Shown here in pieces: positions 44,419 to 53,500 of a DNA stretch of 64,000 bases; position 1 is the stretch's first letter; the number at the start of each line of letters is the position of its first letter. Source of the DNA: Modicisalibacter coralii. Lineage in GTDB: Bacteria; Pseudomonadota; Gammaproteobacteria; Pseudomonadales; Halomonadaceae. Position numbers and translations under genes: made by a program. The notes beneath the pieces are model-generated. The model had not been told where the DNA came from, did not search any database, and saw nothing but the letters and a program-made list of their open reading frames with translations. Location of the stretch: positions 1 through 64,000 of the forward strand of contig NZ_QWBW01000024.1 of NCBI RefSeq assembly GCF_004117855.1. Reading direction: 5' to 3'.

Positions 44419-46754
44419 CGCCGACTTCACCTTCCCTGCCGTCCCTGCGCGAACGGCTCCTGCTTTTCGACGACGCGGCTCTCGAGGCGGTCGGTTCGCG
44501 AGGACTCTTGCGCCGGGCCGAACGAGACGTCGGGAGAGGGAAAGCGGTGATCGACGAGGAAAACGGCGAAGAAATAGTACTGATCGTCGATGGCGAGCGC
44601 GTCCGCTTCGACGCTGCTCGCATCGCGGCCCAGGGGCTGGGCGGCACCGATTGCACGTGCAGTGCGACAGGTATCTGCCGGCACATCCTCGCGGGCATTC
44701 TTCGCCTCCGGGCCTCGAAATTGGCACCGTGCGACACGGCCAAGACCGATGAAGCCACGCCGGCACACGACGCGGGACCGGGCAGTGCGGCGGCGGGCGC
44801 CGAAGACGCCGGGTCGCCCAATGGCATCACCGCCGACGGCGCCGGGGCTTCGGCCATCGCGACCGAGGTCGGGACGCTCCAACCCTGCCGATTGGCCAGG
44901 ATCTTCGGGCGTGCCGTACTGCGCGATGCCGAAGCCCTGCTAACCGGTCTCATCGAGACGGGCCGGCCACCCGCCATCCGCTTCGAGGGTCACAAGGCGT
45001 TAATCGATCTGCCGGGTGAGCCCACCGTGCATTACCTCGCAGGGGGCGGGCCGCAGGCGATGATCTCGAAGGGGGATCCGGCGGCGCGGCCCACGAAGAT
45101 TCGGCATGCCGCGGCGCTTCTGGCGCTGCGACGCCAGACAGGCATCGAAGAGGCAACGGATCCGCCATCGGCCCGCAGCGAGATCGCTTCCGGCATTCGG
45201 AGCGACTTTCTGGATCCGGTTCTCGAGGCGTTGGAAGATGCCGCCCGTTACGGCCTGGCGACCCCATCCGAAGCATTGACAGACCGGCTCTTCGATCTGG
45301 CCCTCTCGTCGCGCGCCAATGCCATGCCGCGGCTTTCCCGTGCGCTGCTTCAGGTCGCCGGCACCATCCGTCGCAAGGCGGCGCGGGAGGCGTCCGATAC
45401 GCAGCCATCGAGGACACTGGAGGAGACGGCCGAGGCCTATGCGATCGCTGCCGCCCTCAAGGCCCATCCCCACGACGCCCGGTTGCGCGGAGAGGTGCGT
45501 GCCACGGCCGAACCGCTGGGCGACCTGATCCTCGTCGGCCACGGGCTATCGGTCTGGCACACGCCAGCCGGCGCGCGTGGTGTGACCGCCTATTTTAGAA
45601 CGCTGCCTGACGACCGCTCCACGCCGTCGGCTGTCTACCATGCGACGCTCGCCCGCGCCGGCGGCCAGGACCCCGGTTTCGAACCGGCTGAGGCGTCACG
45701 GAGCGAGCCGGTCTTCGGGCTTTCTCTGATGGAGCTTGCCACCTCGGTCTTTCGGCTCACCGGGGCACGATGCGGACCGGGAGGTCGGCTTTCCCTCGGC
45801 AAGCACGGCCGGGCTGAACGGCTCGACAAGAGCCTTGCGGATATACTCGTCGATCACCGTGATGGCGAGTCGGCGGACGAGAGCGAGGCCGTCACGGCCG
45901 CCAGATGCCTTCACGATGTCATGGGGCTTGCCACATGCATCCGCGCGGCGGCTCTCGCCGATGAACGTCGACCGGTTCCCGCCTATCTCGGTGTTCAGGT
46001 ATTCGGCAGACCCTGGTTCGATCCTCTTGCGCAGGCATTGGCGATCCCCGTCCGTGATCGGCACGGACAATGGATCGAGCTGACTGTGTCGGGATCGGAG
46101 GATGCAATGCTGCGCGTTCTCGACCATGTGCAGCGACTGCGCGCGGAAGCGGGGCATTGTGTCATCGCGCTATCTGCGAGTCGCGTCGCGGGCAATGTAC
46201 GACTGACACCGCTCGGCATCATGGCTCGGTCCCGGCACGCTGGGGCGGATGCGGGCCCTCGCGCTGGGGGCTACCGCCGCCTTCTCGACGGCACCGACCG
46301 GACGACGCAGACGGCCGAGCCGCTTGTCCTCGACGAACTCGTGCTTCTCGATGACTTGCCGCGCAAGCCCGGACTCGTCAAGAGTGAGGACCAACGCGGA
46401 TCCGTTTGCCAACGGTTGCCGGAGGGGCTGACAAGGGAAGAGCGGTACTTGGACTTCTCCCGACGGAGCGGCGAGACGAGCATCACCGATCAGTGGATTG
46501 CGGCAGCGCGCGACGAGGCGTTGGCGCTCGCGGAACTCGGCGGACGCATGGCCGATGAGCGTCGTCTCGGCCGTCTTGCCGGGATCGCGACGCGGCTCGA
46601 AACGGCCGGGCTAGCCCCGCTTGCCTACGCCATTCACGGCCTCGCAGGGGCTCCCGAGGATCAACGTCCCGCCGCTCTTTTGCGTGTCGTCTACCTGATA
46701 GACACGCTGCAAAACCTCACTCCTCGGTTGCCACTGCTGGTGCCTCTCGCCTGA
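44415..46754 (+). CDS. yehQ: SWIM zinc-finger protein (YehQ-like)
   Basis: A 779-residue cytoplasmic protein. The SWIM zinc-finger is near the N-terminus: Cys80, Cys82, Cys88 and His90 in CTCSATGICRH, the CxCx(5)CxH form. SWIM domains bind DNA, RNA or proteins. A Gly/Ala/Asp-rich linker (about 105-160) separates it from a long region of unknown fold containing LDDLPRKPGLVKSEDQRGSV. Homologues are found beside MoxR/VWA genes, as in E. coli yehQ. Start ATG 44415 overlaps the VWA stop as ATGA. Last gene; it ends 34 bp before the convergent MFS gene. Confidence 0.88.
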   Translation: MTPTSPSLPSLRERLLLFDDAALEAVGSRGLLRRAERDVGRGKAVIDEENGEEIVLIVDGERVRFDAARIAAQGLGGTDCTCSATGICRHILAGILRLRASKLAPCDTAKTDEATPAHDAGPGSAAAGAEDAGSPNGITADGAGASAIATEVGTLQPCRLARIFGRAVLRDAEALLTGLIETGRPPAIRFEGHKALIDLPGEPTVHYLAGGGPQAMISKGDPAARPTKIRHAAALLALRRQTGIEEATDPPSARSEIASGIRSDFLDPVLEALEDAARYGLATPSEALTDRLFDLALSSRANAMPRLSRALLQVAGTIRRKAAREASDTQPSRTLEETAEAYAIAAALKAHPHDARLRGEVRATAEPLGDLILVGHGLSVWHTPAGARGVTAYFRTLPDDRSTPSAVYHATLARAGGQDPGFEPAEASRSEPVFGLSLMELATSVFRLTGARCGPGGRLSLGKHGRAERLDKSLADILVDHRDGESADESEAVTAARCLHDVMGLATCIRAAALADERRPVPAYLGVQVFGRPWFDPLAQALAIPVRDRHGQWIELTVSGSEDAMLRVLDHVQRLRAEAGHCVIALSASRVAGNVRLTPLGIMARSRHAGADAGPRAGGYRRLLDGTDRTTQTAEPLVLDELVLLDDLPRKPGLVKSEDQRGSVCQRLPEGLTREERYLDFSRRSGETSITDQWIAAARDEALALAELGGRMADERRLGRLAGIATRLETAGLAPLAYAIHGLAGAPEDQRPAALLRVVYLIDTLQNLTPRLPLLVPLA

Positions 46755-46788
46755 CCACCCCATCGGGCGCCCCCGGGACTCGCACGGT

Positions 46789-48024
46789 CTATGCCGACAC
46801 GGTGGCATCCCGGCCCTGCACCGGCTGGTCGCTGATCGGCCAGTGCAGGGCCATGGCCACCAGGCTCAGTGCCACGGCGGTCCACCACACGCCGTCATAG
46901 CTGCCCGTCGTCTCGTAGAGCCAGCCCCCCAGCCAGACACCGCTGAAACTGCCCAGCTGGTGCCCGAGGAAGACCACGCCATAGAGGGTCGCCATGTAGC
47001 GGGTGCCGAACATCGCCGCTACCAGCCCGGTGGTCGGCGGCACGGTGGCCAGCCACAGCAAGCCCATCACGGCACTGAACCCCAGCACCGAGGGTAGACT
47101 CAGCGGCAGCAGCAGGAACAGCGTGGTCGCCACCGCGCGAGCGCCGTAGATCGCGATCAGCACCCCGCGCATGGAAAAGCGCCCGGAACAGACTCCCGAC
47201 AGCAGCGCCCCGGCCACGTTGCACAGGCCGATCAGGCTGATCGACCAGGCGGCGACGGCCGGATCGAAACCGGCATCGGCCAGGAAGGGCGGCAGATGCA
47301 CGGTGATGAAGCCGATATGAAAGCCGCAGACGAAGAAGCCCAGTGTCAGCAACCAGTAGGAGGCATGGCCGCGCGCCAGGCTCAGGGTCGCGCGAAAATC
47401 GTGCGCGCTCTGGGGCGACGTCGGTTTGCCGTGTTCCGCTGGCGTGCCATGGCGAGCCGCCAGCGGCATGGCCAGCACGGCCATGCCCAGCGCCATCAGG
47501 GCCATCACGTGCAGGGCGCCGCTCCAGCCGAGGGCATCGATCAGCCGCTGGATGACCGGTACCAGCAGGCACTGGCCCATGGACCCCGCCGCCGTGCCCA
47601 CACCGAGCACCCACTGCCGCTGTGACGGTGCCACGGCGCCTGCCATGGCCGGCAGCACGATGCCGAAGGCGGTGCCGGCCACGCCCGCGCCGACCAGGAA
47701 GCCCGTGCCCCCGTTCAGTACCCAGATCGCCGCCACGTCGGCGGTCATCCAGATGCCCAGGGCATACAGGGCGGCACCCGCGATCAGCACCTTGGCGTGG
47801 CCGAAACGGTCGGCCAGCCCGCCGGCCAGCACGGCGACCACCCCCCAGGCGAGATTCTGGATCGCCAGCGCCAGCCCGATGATGTCGCGTCCCCAGCCGG
47901 TGAATGCCTGAATCGGCTCAACGAACAGGCCGAAGCTCGAGCGCAGGCCGAACGACAGCATCAGCAGCAGGCAGCCGCTGACGATCAACCAGAGGCTGCC
48001 GGTGGGCAGGCGAGTGATGGACAT
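46789..48024 (-). CDS. Major facilitator superfamily transporter
   Basis: A 411-residue MFS protein with 12 predicted transmembrane segments. LADRFGHAKVLIAGA between segments 2 and 3 is the conserved GxxxDRxGxR/K loop, and CSGRFSMRGVLI the equivalent in the second half. The most similar branch appears to be the oxalate/formate and monocarboxylate type group, but the substrate is not deducible. The divergent LysR gene, 102 bp away, is probably its regulator. Confidence 0.9.
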   Translation of the reverse strand: MSITRLPTGSLWLIVSGCLLLMLSFGLRSSFGLFVEPIQAFTGWGRDIIGLALAIQNLAWGVVAVLAGGLADRFGHAKVLIAGAALYALGIWMTADVAAIWVLNGGTGFLVGAGVAGTAFGIVLPAMAGAVAPSQRQWVLGVGTAAGSMGQCLLVPVIQRLIDALGWSGALHVMALMALGMAVLAMPLAARHGTPAEHGKPTSPQSAHDFRATLSLARGHASYWLLTLGFFVCGFHIGFITVHLPPFLADAGFDPAVAAWSISLIGLCNVAGALLSGVCSGRFSMRGVLIAIYGARAVATTLFLLLPLSLPSVLGFSAVMGLLWLATVPPTTGLVAAMFGTRYMATLYGVVFLGHQLGSFSGVWLGGWLYETTGSYDGVWWTAVALSLVAMALHWPISDQPVQGRDATVSA

Positions 48025-48084
48025 GGCGACGCTCCGGATGATGGCGAACGAAGCGCTATCATCGGCGGTGCGTCACGCGCTTAA

Positions 48085-48100
48085 CAAGCTAGAAATCTTG
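48085..48100. promoter_or_regulatory. Candidate LysR-type binding dyad
   Basis: CAAGCTAGAAATCTTG has CAAG/CTTG arms separated by eight bases, and a T-N11-A spacing can be drawn in it. It lies between the divergent MFS and LysR genes, where such sites usually occur. Confidence 0.35.
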
Positions 48101-48126
48101 CGCACATGAGTGAGAATATCTAGGTC

Positions 48127-49044
48127 ATGAGCCAGCCCCCGCTAAAGGCGATCCAGTGTTTCTGCCTGGCCGCCCGGCATCTCAGCTTCAAGCAGGCCGC
48201 GATGGAACTCAGCGTGACCGCCGCCGCCGTCAGCCAGCAGGTCAAGCTGCTGGAGCACTGGCTGGGCTTTGCCCTGTTCCGGCGACGCGCCCGCTCGATC
48301 GCCCTGACCGAGGCGGGCAACGCCTATTACCATCGGGTGGTGCCCTTGATGGAAGAGTTGGTCGGCGTCAGTCAGACCATCCAACGGGTGGATCGCGCCC
48401 GGGTGGTGGGGCTGGCGGTGCCGCCGGGGTTCGCGGCGCTGGTTCTGGGATCGGCGCTGCCCGCGTTCCGTGACCGCTTTCCCGATATCGAGCTGCATCT
48501 CCATGCCTCTTCCCTGCTGCACGAGCTGCAGGCGAGCGGCAGCGACCTGGCCCTGCGTTACCTGACCCGCCCCGACGACACCCTGGACTGCACCCGACTG
48601 GTGATGCTGGACGTCTTCCCCGTGTGCAGTCCTCGTTACCTCGAGACGTTCCCGGCGTTGGCGGCGGGCCGGCTCGATGGCACCACGCTGCTGCACGACA
48701 GTCTCCACGCGGACTGGCAGCGACTGATGCACGCGCACGGGTTACCGGCACGGTCGGTGAGCCACCTGCATTGCGACCTCGCGATGCTGGCCCTGCAGTC
48801 CGCCGAGCAGGGGCTGGGGGTGGCGCTGGCGGATAACCTGCTCGGCCGTGACGCCCTGGCGTCGGGGCGCCTCGTCGTGCCGTTCAGCGCCTCCCTGCCG
48901 GCGCGACGCCACCTCTACCTCGTGCATCGGCACGCACCGGAACCGACACCCGACGCCGAGCGGGTCAAGCAGTGGCTGATCGACAGATGGCGGGAAGCGC
49001 AGGGTGGGGGCGCCAGTCAGGGGCTGCCGGCGGGGGCGAGTTGA
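48127..49044 (+). CDS. LysR-family transcriptional regulator
   Basis: A 305-residue LTTR. The HTH is at the N-terminus, with SFKQAAMELSVTAAAVSQQV and FRRRARSIALTEAG, as in GcvA-like regulators. The effector domain spans about 90-290, with GLGVALADNLL near its end. The sensed compound is unknown. Its divergence from the MFS transporter suggests it controls that gene. Confidence 0.9.
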   Translation: MSQPPLKAIQCFCLAARHLSFKQAAMELSVTAAAVSQQVKLLEHWLGFALFRRRARSIALTEAGNAYYHRVVPLMEELVGVSQTIQRVDRARVVGLAVPPGFAALVLGSALPAFRDRFPDIELHLHASSLLHELQASGSDLALRYLTRPDDTLDCTRLVMLDVFPVCSPRYLETFPALAAGRLDGTTLLHDSLHADWQRLMHAHGLPARSVSHLHCDLAMLALQSAEQGLGVALADNLLGRDALASGRLVVPFSASLPARRHLYLVHRHAPEPTPDAERVKQWLIDRWREAQGGGASQGLPAGAS

Positions 49045-49368
49045 AAGTCTTTTTGGCCTGCGGAGTGAAGAGGCGGTTTCGAGCGCCTCCGCGGACCGTC
49101 GCCGCGCTCTAGCGAAAGCCAGATAGATCAGGCCGTTACCGGTCCATGCCAGCCACTGGGCGAAGTGGCTCATGTCGAGTCGCCCATGACCGAGAATCGC
49201 CAGGCCGATGAGCGGGCAGACCCGGTGGGCCAGGTGAGGGCGTGATCGTAACCTGGCCTCTCTCATGCGACAGCCTGCCTTTTATGGGCAGGCTTTCTTG
49301 TTTCATGGCGTTACAATAGAGGGCCGGGTGTTTGGTCCCGTGGAGTAATGGATGTCAGTGGAGGTGGC
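49045..49368. other. Intergenic region between LysR and DUF2314 genes
   Basis: About 320 bp. It has a terminator at 49272-49300. A minus-strand open frame (49266 to 48742) reads PLIGLAILGHGRLDMSHFAQ and could be a small decayed gene, but it runs on into the LysR gene in antisense and I do not support it. Confidence 0.4.
49272..49300 (+). terminator. Rho-independent terminator
   Basis: AGCCTGCC pairs with GGCAGGCT at 49287-49294, seven-base loop, then TTTCTTG. It closes the LysR transcript. Confidence 0.75.
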
Positions 49369-49845
49369 GTGATTCGTATCATATTGCTGTGTTGCCTGGT
49401 TCTTTTCTCTGCCACGGCATGGGCGGAGGAAAGGGGGCGTAGCGAGGTCATTGAAGTTCCCAGAAACGACGTCGAGATGAACAATGCCATACAGAAGGCC
49501 AGAGAGAGTCTTGATGTCTTCGTCGAGCGCTTGAAGTCGCCGCAGGATGGCGACTCCAATTTTACGCTCAAGGTGGCGGTGACCGATGAGCAGGGCACCG
49601 AGCACTTTTGGGTGTCCGATATCTCGCTGACGGCGTCAGGCTTTGAAGGGGTCATCGCCAATGAGGCAGAGGTCGTGAAGGCTGTCAGCCTCGGTCAGAA
49701 GGTGAGTTTTGACGCTGATGTGGTGAGCGACTGGTCCTTCGAGCACAACGGCGTCAAGCAGGGCGCCTTTACACTCCGGGTCCTGCTCGAAAGAATGCCG
49801 GAAGAGCAAGCAGAATATTACAAGCAGGTCGTTGGCTGGGATTGA
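49369..49845 (+). CDS. DUF2314 family secreted protein
   Basis: A 158-residue protein with a signal peptide (IRIILLCCLVLFSATAWAEE, cleavage after WA) and a DUF2314 domain: EMNNAIQKARESLDVFVERL, DSNFTLKVAV, HFWVSDI, GFEGVIANE and WSFEHNGVKQGAFTLRVLLE. Function unknown. GGAGG four bases before GTG 49369 decides this start; ATG 49348 gives seven extra residues. Codon use is less GC-rich than its neighbours. It stands alone between the LysR gene and the tRNA. Confidence 0.75.
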   Translation: MIRIILLCCLVLFSATAWAEERGRSEVIEVPRNDVEMNNAIQKARESLDVFVERLKSPQDGDSNFTLKVAVTDEQGTEHFWVSDISLTASGFEGVIANEAEVVKAVSLGQKVSFDADVVSDWSFEHNGVKQGAFTLRVLLERMPEEQAEYYKQVVGWD

Positions 49846-49973
49846 TGAATCACTGGTCGAGTCGTACAAGCGGGCCAGCATCCGAGACGATGTGCCGCCG
49901 ACATTGGCCGTGATATGAAACGCTACGAAAGCCCGATTCCGGCCGAGAAGGGATCTGGCTGATGCCCGCGACG

Positions 49974-50013
49974 AAAAACGGCCACCGCTCCGAGGAGCTA
50001 AGTGGCCGTTTTT
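49974..50013 (-). terminator. Terminator of the tRNA-Pro gene
   Basis: AAAAACGGCCAC (49974-49985) pairs with GTGGCCGTTTTT (50002-50013), with an inner GCTCC/GGAGC hairpin in the loop. It has T runs on both strands, so it probably also stops the DUF2314 transcript. Confidence 0.85.
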
Positions 50014-50024
50014 ACGGGATTCCT

Positions 50025-50101
50025 TGGTCGGAGTAGCAGGATTCGAACCTACGACCTCTGCCTCCCGAAGGCAGCGCTCTACCAAGCTGAGCTATACTCC
50101 G
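50025..50101 (-). tRNA. proK: tRNA-Pro (anticodon CGG)
   Basis: A 77-nt cloverleaf on the minus strand. The acceptor stem is CGGAGTA with TACTCCG, followed by A and an encoded CCA. The anticodon stem-loop CTGCCTTCGGGAGGCAG has CGG at positions 34-36, reading CCG proline codons, and GGTTCGAATCC is the T arm. Confidence 0.97.
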
Positions 50102-50133
50102 ACGCCGTTGGGGCTGTGCCTCAACGGGGCTGC

Positions 50134-50161
50134 ATTATACGCACTGCGGCGTACTTGGCAA
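50134..50161 (-). promoter_or_regulatory. Sigma70 promoter of tRNA-Pro
   Basis: On the minus strand TTGCCA is followed, after 16 bases, by TATAAT, then GCAGCCCC, the GC-rich discriminator typical of stable RNA promoters under stringent control. It lies in the 68-bp gap after ispB. Confidence 0.8.
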
Positions 50162-50169
50162 GCCCGATT

Positions 50170-51144
50170 TCATGCCTGGCGATCGACGGCCAGGCGGGCC
50201 AGCTCGGCCATGGTGTCGCGGTAGCGGCTGGGCGGCAGGAAATTCAACTGGGCCAGGGCGCGGTCGGCCATCTCCTCGGCGCGCCGCCGGGTGTAGTCCA
50301 GCGCGCCGGTCTCGTTGACGATCGCCAGTACCTCGTCGAGCGAGTCGAGCCCGCCCCGGCGAATCGCCTTGCGGATCAGGGCGGCCTGCTCGGGCGTGCC
50401 GTCGCGCATGGCCTGGATCAGCGGCAGGGTCGGCTTGCCCTCGGCGAGGTCGTCGCCGACATTCTTGCCCATGGTGCCGGCATCGCCCTGATAATCGAGC
50501 AGGTCGTCGATCAACTGGAATGCCAGCCCCAGATGGCGGCCGTAGAGGCGCAGGGCCTCCTGCTGTTCGGGCTCGCCTCCGGCGAGTATCGCGCCGCTGT
50601 GCGAGGCGGCCTCGAAGAGCATCGCCGTCTTGCCCATGATGGTCTCGAAGTAGGCGGCCTCGTCGACGTCGGGGTTGCCGACGTTGGTCAGTTGCAGCAC
50701 TTCGCCCTCGGCGATGGTGCAGGTCGCCGCCGAGAGGATCTCCATCACCGGCATCGAGCCCACCTCGACCATCATCTGGAAGGCGCGGGAATAGAGGAAG
50801 TCGCCGACCAGCACCGAGGGGGCGTTGCCCCACTGCTCGTTGGCGGTGGTCCGGCCGCGGCGCAGGCTCGACTCGTCGACCACGTCGTCGTGGAGCAGCG
50901 TCGAGGTGTGCATGAATTCGATCAGGGTGGCGAGGGTGATGTGCTTGTCGCCGGCGTAGTCGAGCGCGCGCGCGGCGAGCAGGACCAGCAGCGGGCGCAG
51001 GCGCTTGCCGCCGCCCTCGATGATGTGGCGGCCGATGGTCTCGACGAGCGGGACCCGGGAGCTCAACTGGTCGATGACCGTGCGATCGACGGCGGCGAAA
51101 TCCTCGGCCACCGCGGCATGTAAGGGCGATGCGTTGGGTTGCAT
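50170..51144 (-). CDS. ispB: Octaprenyl diphosphate synthase
   Basis: A 324-residue trans-polyprenyl diphosphate synthase that makes the ubiquinone side chain. The first aspartate motif DDVVD is at 86-90 and the second DDLLD at 213-217; GGKRLRPLLVLLA is the conserved N-terminal motif. ATG 51144 (MQPNASPLHA) matches the usual start; ATG 51162 six codons upstream is possible but has no better ribosome site. It is divergent from rplU, the common gammaproteobacterial arrangement. Confidence 0.94.
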   Translation of the reverse strand: MQPNASPLHAAVAEDFAAVDRTVIDQLSSRVPLVETIGRHIIEGGGKRLRPLLVLLAARALDYAGDKHITLATLIEFMHTSTLLHDDVVDESSLRRGRTTANEQWGNAPSVLVGDFLYSRAFQMMVEVGSMPVMEILSAATCTIAEGEVLQLTNVGNPDVDEAAYFETIMGKTAMLFEAASHSGAILAGGEPEQQEALRLYGRHLGLAFQLIDDLLDYQGDAGTMGKNVGDDLAEGKPTLPLIQAMRDGTPEQAALIRKAIRRGGLDSLDEVLAIVNETGALDYTRRRAEEMADRALAQLNFLPPSRYRDTMAELARLAVDRQA

Positions 51145-51198
51145 GATATGGGCGTCTGTCATGGAGTTGAGGCATCCCGAGGCGCCGCCAGGCTTTAG

Positions 51199-51226
51199 GC
51201 TCTGTACGAACATTGCCTGCGCTCGG
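51199..51226. repeat. Dispersed 28-bp repeat, copy 2
   Basis: Matches 26 of 28 bases at 138-165, same orientation, with core TGTACGAA and ATTGCCTGCGCTCG. Located upstream of ispB. Confidence 0.5.
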
Positions 51227-51453
51227 CAATACGGTGTCAGGAATCGGCCCGGTCGGCTTTTCGTCCGGTGTCGCCTTGGCGATGCCCATCGGGCGCGATA
51301 TCGCTCGCCGGGGCGTCGTGAACGGCCCGACGCGCGTCGGCGAAGCGTGTGACAGTCGACTCCGAGGCCGGCCAAGGCGTGTGGCTATGCTATGAGGGGG
51401 GGTAGGGGGCGTCAAGGCGGCATGTCACGCGGGGTGACGCATCTCGAGCGCTC

Positions 51454-51482
51454 TTGTCGCGGGGCGTCTCGGCGGTTATAAT
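51454..51482 (+). promoter_or_regulatory. Sigma70 promoter of rplU-rpmA
   Basis: TTGTCG and TATAAT are separated by 17 bases. Transcription would start near 51490, giving a 5' leader of about 95 nt before the rplU ATG, long enough for ribosomal-protein control. Confidence 0.8.
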
Positions 51483-51586
51483 CCGCGACCCTACTCATCA
51501 CGCTCCCTGTCAGATGGCTGCCGGAAGGGGCGCCACTCGCCGCAGGTCGATGAAGAGCCCACCCCGATGAGTGTCTGGAGAGAAGC

Positions 51587-51898
51587 ATGTACGCAGTTAT
51601 CAAGAGTGGCGGTAAGCAATACCGCGTCCAGGAAGGCCAGACCCTGAAGCTCGAGAAGCTTGAGGTGGCCACCGGCGACAGCCTCGATTTCGACCAGGTG
51701 CTGCTGGTCGCCGACGGCGACGACGTCAAGGTCGGCGCGCCGCTGGTCGACGGTGCCAAGGTGAGCGCCGAAGTGGTGTCTCATGGCCGTGGCGAGAAGG
51801 TTCGCATCATCAAGTTCCGTCGCCGCAAGCACTCCATGCGTCGTCAGGGCCACCGTCAGTGGTACACCGAAGTCAAGATCACCGGGATCTCCGCGTAA
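51587..51898 (+). CDS. rplU: 50S ribosomal protein L21
   Basis: A 103-residue L21. [18 protein letters not shown] is the universal N-terminus, and [18 protein letters not shown] the basic RNA-binding end. GGAGAGAA precedes ATG 51587. Followed by rpmA. Confidence 0.98.
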   Translation: MYAVIKSGGKQYRVQEGQTLKLEKLEVATGDSLDFDQVLLVADGDDVKVGAPLVDGAKVSAEVVSHGRGEKVRIIKFRRRKHSMRRQGHRQWYTEVKITGISA

Positions 51899-51932
51899 GC
51901 GGCAACTCCCCCGAACGAGCGAGGTATTTGCA

Positions 51933-52190
51933 ATGGCTCACAAGAAGGCAGCCGGTAGTACGCGCAACGGCCGCGATTCCGAATCCAAGCGCCTTGGCGT
52001 CAAGCTGTTCGGCGGCCAGGCAGCGGCCCCGGGCAACATCATCGTCCGCCAGCGCGGCACGCGGTTCCACGCCGGAACCGGTGTCGGCATCGGCAAGGAC
52101 CACACCCTGTTCGCCCTGGACGAAGGCGTGGTCAAGTTCGAGACCAAGGGTCCGAAGAACCGCAAGTTCGTGAGCGTCGTCTCCGCCTGA
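51933..52190 (+). CDS. rpmA: 50S ribosomal protein L27
   Basis: An 85-residue L27: [16 protein letters not shown], then [11 protein letters not shown] and [20 protein letters not shown]. Start ATG 51933 has GAGG upstream. It lies 34 bp from rplU and is followed by a terminator. Confidence 0.98.
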   Translation: MAHKKAAGSTRNGRDSESKRLGVKLFGGQAAAPGNIIVRQRGTRFHAGTGVGIGKDHTLFALDEGVVKFETKGPKNRKFVSVVSA

Positions 52191-52212
52191 GACCGCCGCG
52201 AACCCTGACGAG

Positions 52213-52240
52213 AAGGCCCCGCCATGGCGGGGCCTTCTTG
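52213..52240 (+). terminator. Rho-independent terminator of rplU-rpmA
   Basis: AAGGCCCCGCC pairs with GGCGGGGCCTT (52226-52236), two-base loop, then CTTGT. It separates the ribosomal genes from obgE. Confidence 0.8.
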
Positions 52241-52274
52241 TATCATGGCGGCATGTGCCGTCGGGAGAGTGACA

Positions 52275-53468
52275 ATGCAATTCGTCGACGAAGCATCGAT
52301 CGTTGCCGAGGCCGGTAATGGCGGCAAGGGTTGCCTGAGCTTTCGCCGCGAGAAGTTCGTGCCCAAGGGCGGTCCCGACGGCGGTGACGGCGGCCATGGC
52401 GGCAGCGTCTACCTGATCGGCGACGATGCGCTCAATACCCTGATCGACTTCAAGTACCAGCGCTTCTACAAGGCCCAGAACGGCCAGCCGGGCCAGGGCC
52501 GCCAGATGAGCGGCAAGGCCGGCGATGATCTGCACGTCAAGGTGCCGGTGGGCACCACGGTGATCGACGAGGATACCCTCGAGGTGATCGCCGACGTGAC
52601 CGAGGCGGGCCAGGTGGTGATGGTCGCCCAGGGTGGGCGCCGGGGCCTTGGCAACATCCACTTCAAGTCGTCGACCAACCGCGCGCCGCGGCGCACCACG
52701 CCGGGTACGCCCGGCGAGCGTCGCAACCTGCGCCTGGAAATGAAGGTGATGGCCGATGTCGGCCTGCTGGGCATGCCCAACGCCGGCAAGTCGACGCTGA
52801 TCCGTGCCGTCTCGGCCGCCAAGCCCAAGGTCGCCAATTACCCGTTCACCACGCTGGTGCCCAATCTCGGCGTGGTCAAGCTGGGCATGCACGAGCACTT
52901 TGTGATGGCCGACGTGCCGGGGCTGATCGAAGGTGCCTCGGAAGGCGCCGGGCTGGGCCTGCGCTTTCTCAAGCACCTGACCCGCACGCGGCTGCTGCTG
53001 CACGTGGTGGACGTGGCGCCCTTCGACGAGTCGGACCCGGTCGACTCCGCCCGGGCGATCGCCCGCGAGCTCGAGCAGTTCTCGCCGGCGCTGGCCGAGC
53101 GCCCGCGCTGGCTGGTGCTCAACAAGCTCGACCTGCTCCCCGAGGAAGAGCGCGAGGCGCGCGCCGAGGCGATCGTCGCCGCGCTCGACTGGCAGGGGCC
53201 GGTGTATCGCATCTCGGCGATCGCCAGTCAGGGCACTGATGCGCTGGTCCAGGCGGTGTACCGCTGGCTGACCGAGCAGCGCATTCTCGAGGTCGAGGAC
53301 GAAGCGGTCGCCGAGCACGAGCGCGAGATGCGCGAGCGGATGGACGCCGAGGCGGTGGCGCGTGCCGAGTCGCGGCTGAGCCGCAAGCGCAAGCCGGCCG
53401 GCGACGACGAGCTGGACGATGATGACGACGACGAGGACCATGACGTCGAGGTCGAGTACGTTCCCTGA
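52275..53468 (+). CDS. obgE: GTPase ObgE/CgtA
   Basis: A 397-residue Obg GTPase acting in 50S assembly and stress response. The glycine-rich Obg domain (1-158) has [20 protein letters not shown]; the GTPase domain has G1 GMPNAGKST (166-174), [12 protein letters not shown] and NKLD. The tail is strongly acidic, with [17 protein letters not shown], as in gammaproteobacterial Obg. ATG 52275 follows GGGAG. Shared transcription with proB, 32 bp on, is likely. Confidence 0.96.
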   Translation: MQFVDEASIVAEAGNGGKGCLSFRREKFVPKGGPDGGDGGHGGSVYLIGDDALNTLIDFKYQRFYKAQNGQPGQGRQMSGKAGDDLHVKVPVGTTVIDEDTLEVIADVTEAGQVVMVAQGGRRGLGNIHFKSSTNRAPRRTTPGTPGERRNLRLEMKVMADVGLLGMPNAGKSTLIRAVSAAKPKVANYPFTTLVPNLGVVKLGMHEHFVMADVPGLIEGASEGAGLGLRFLKHLTRTRLLLHVVDVAPFDESDPVDSARAIARELEQFSPALAERPRWLVLNKLDLLPEEEREARAEAIVAALDWQGPVYRISAIASQGTDALVQAVYRWLTEQRILEVEDEAVAEHEREMRERMDAEAVARAESRLSRKRKPAGDDELDDDDDDEDHDVEVEYVP

Positions 53469-53500
53469 GCGTATCGGCGACGGGTGAGGTCGAGGGCGAT

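Larger units (their letters stand above)
51163..51586. other. ispB/rplU divergent region
   Basis: A 424-bp gap. It holds copy 2 of the 28-bp repeat, the rplU promoter and an rplU leader of about 100 nt. No gene is evident; the rest shows no recognised feature. Confidence 0.5.

Noticed and set aside
48742-49266. Minus-strand ORF overlapping the lysR 3' end
   Set aside because: No family features, and two thirds of it is antisense to lysR. A small decayed gene in its first part cannot be excluded but is not supported.
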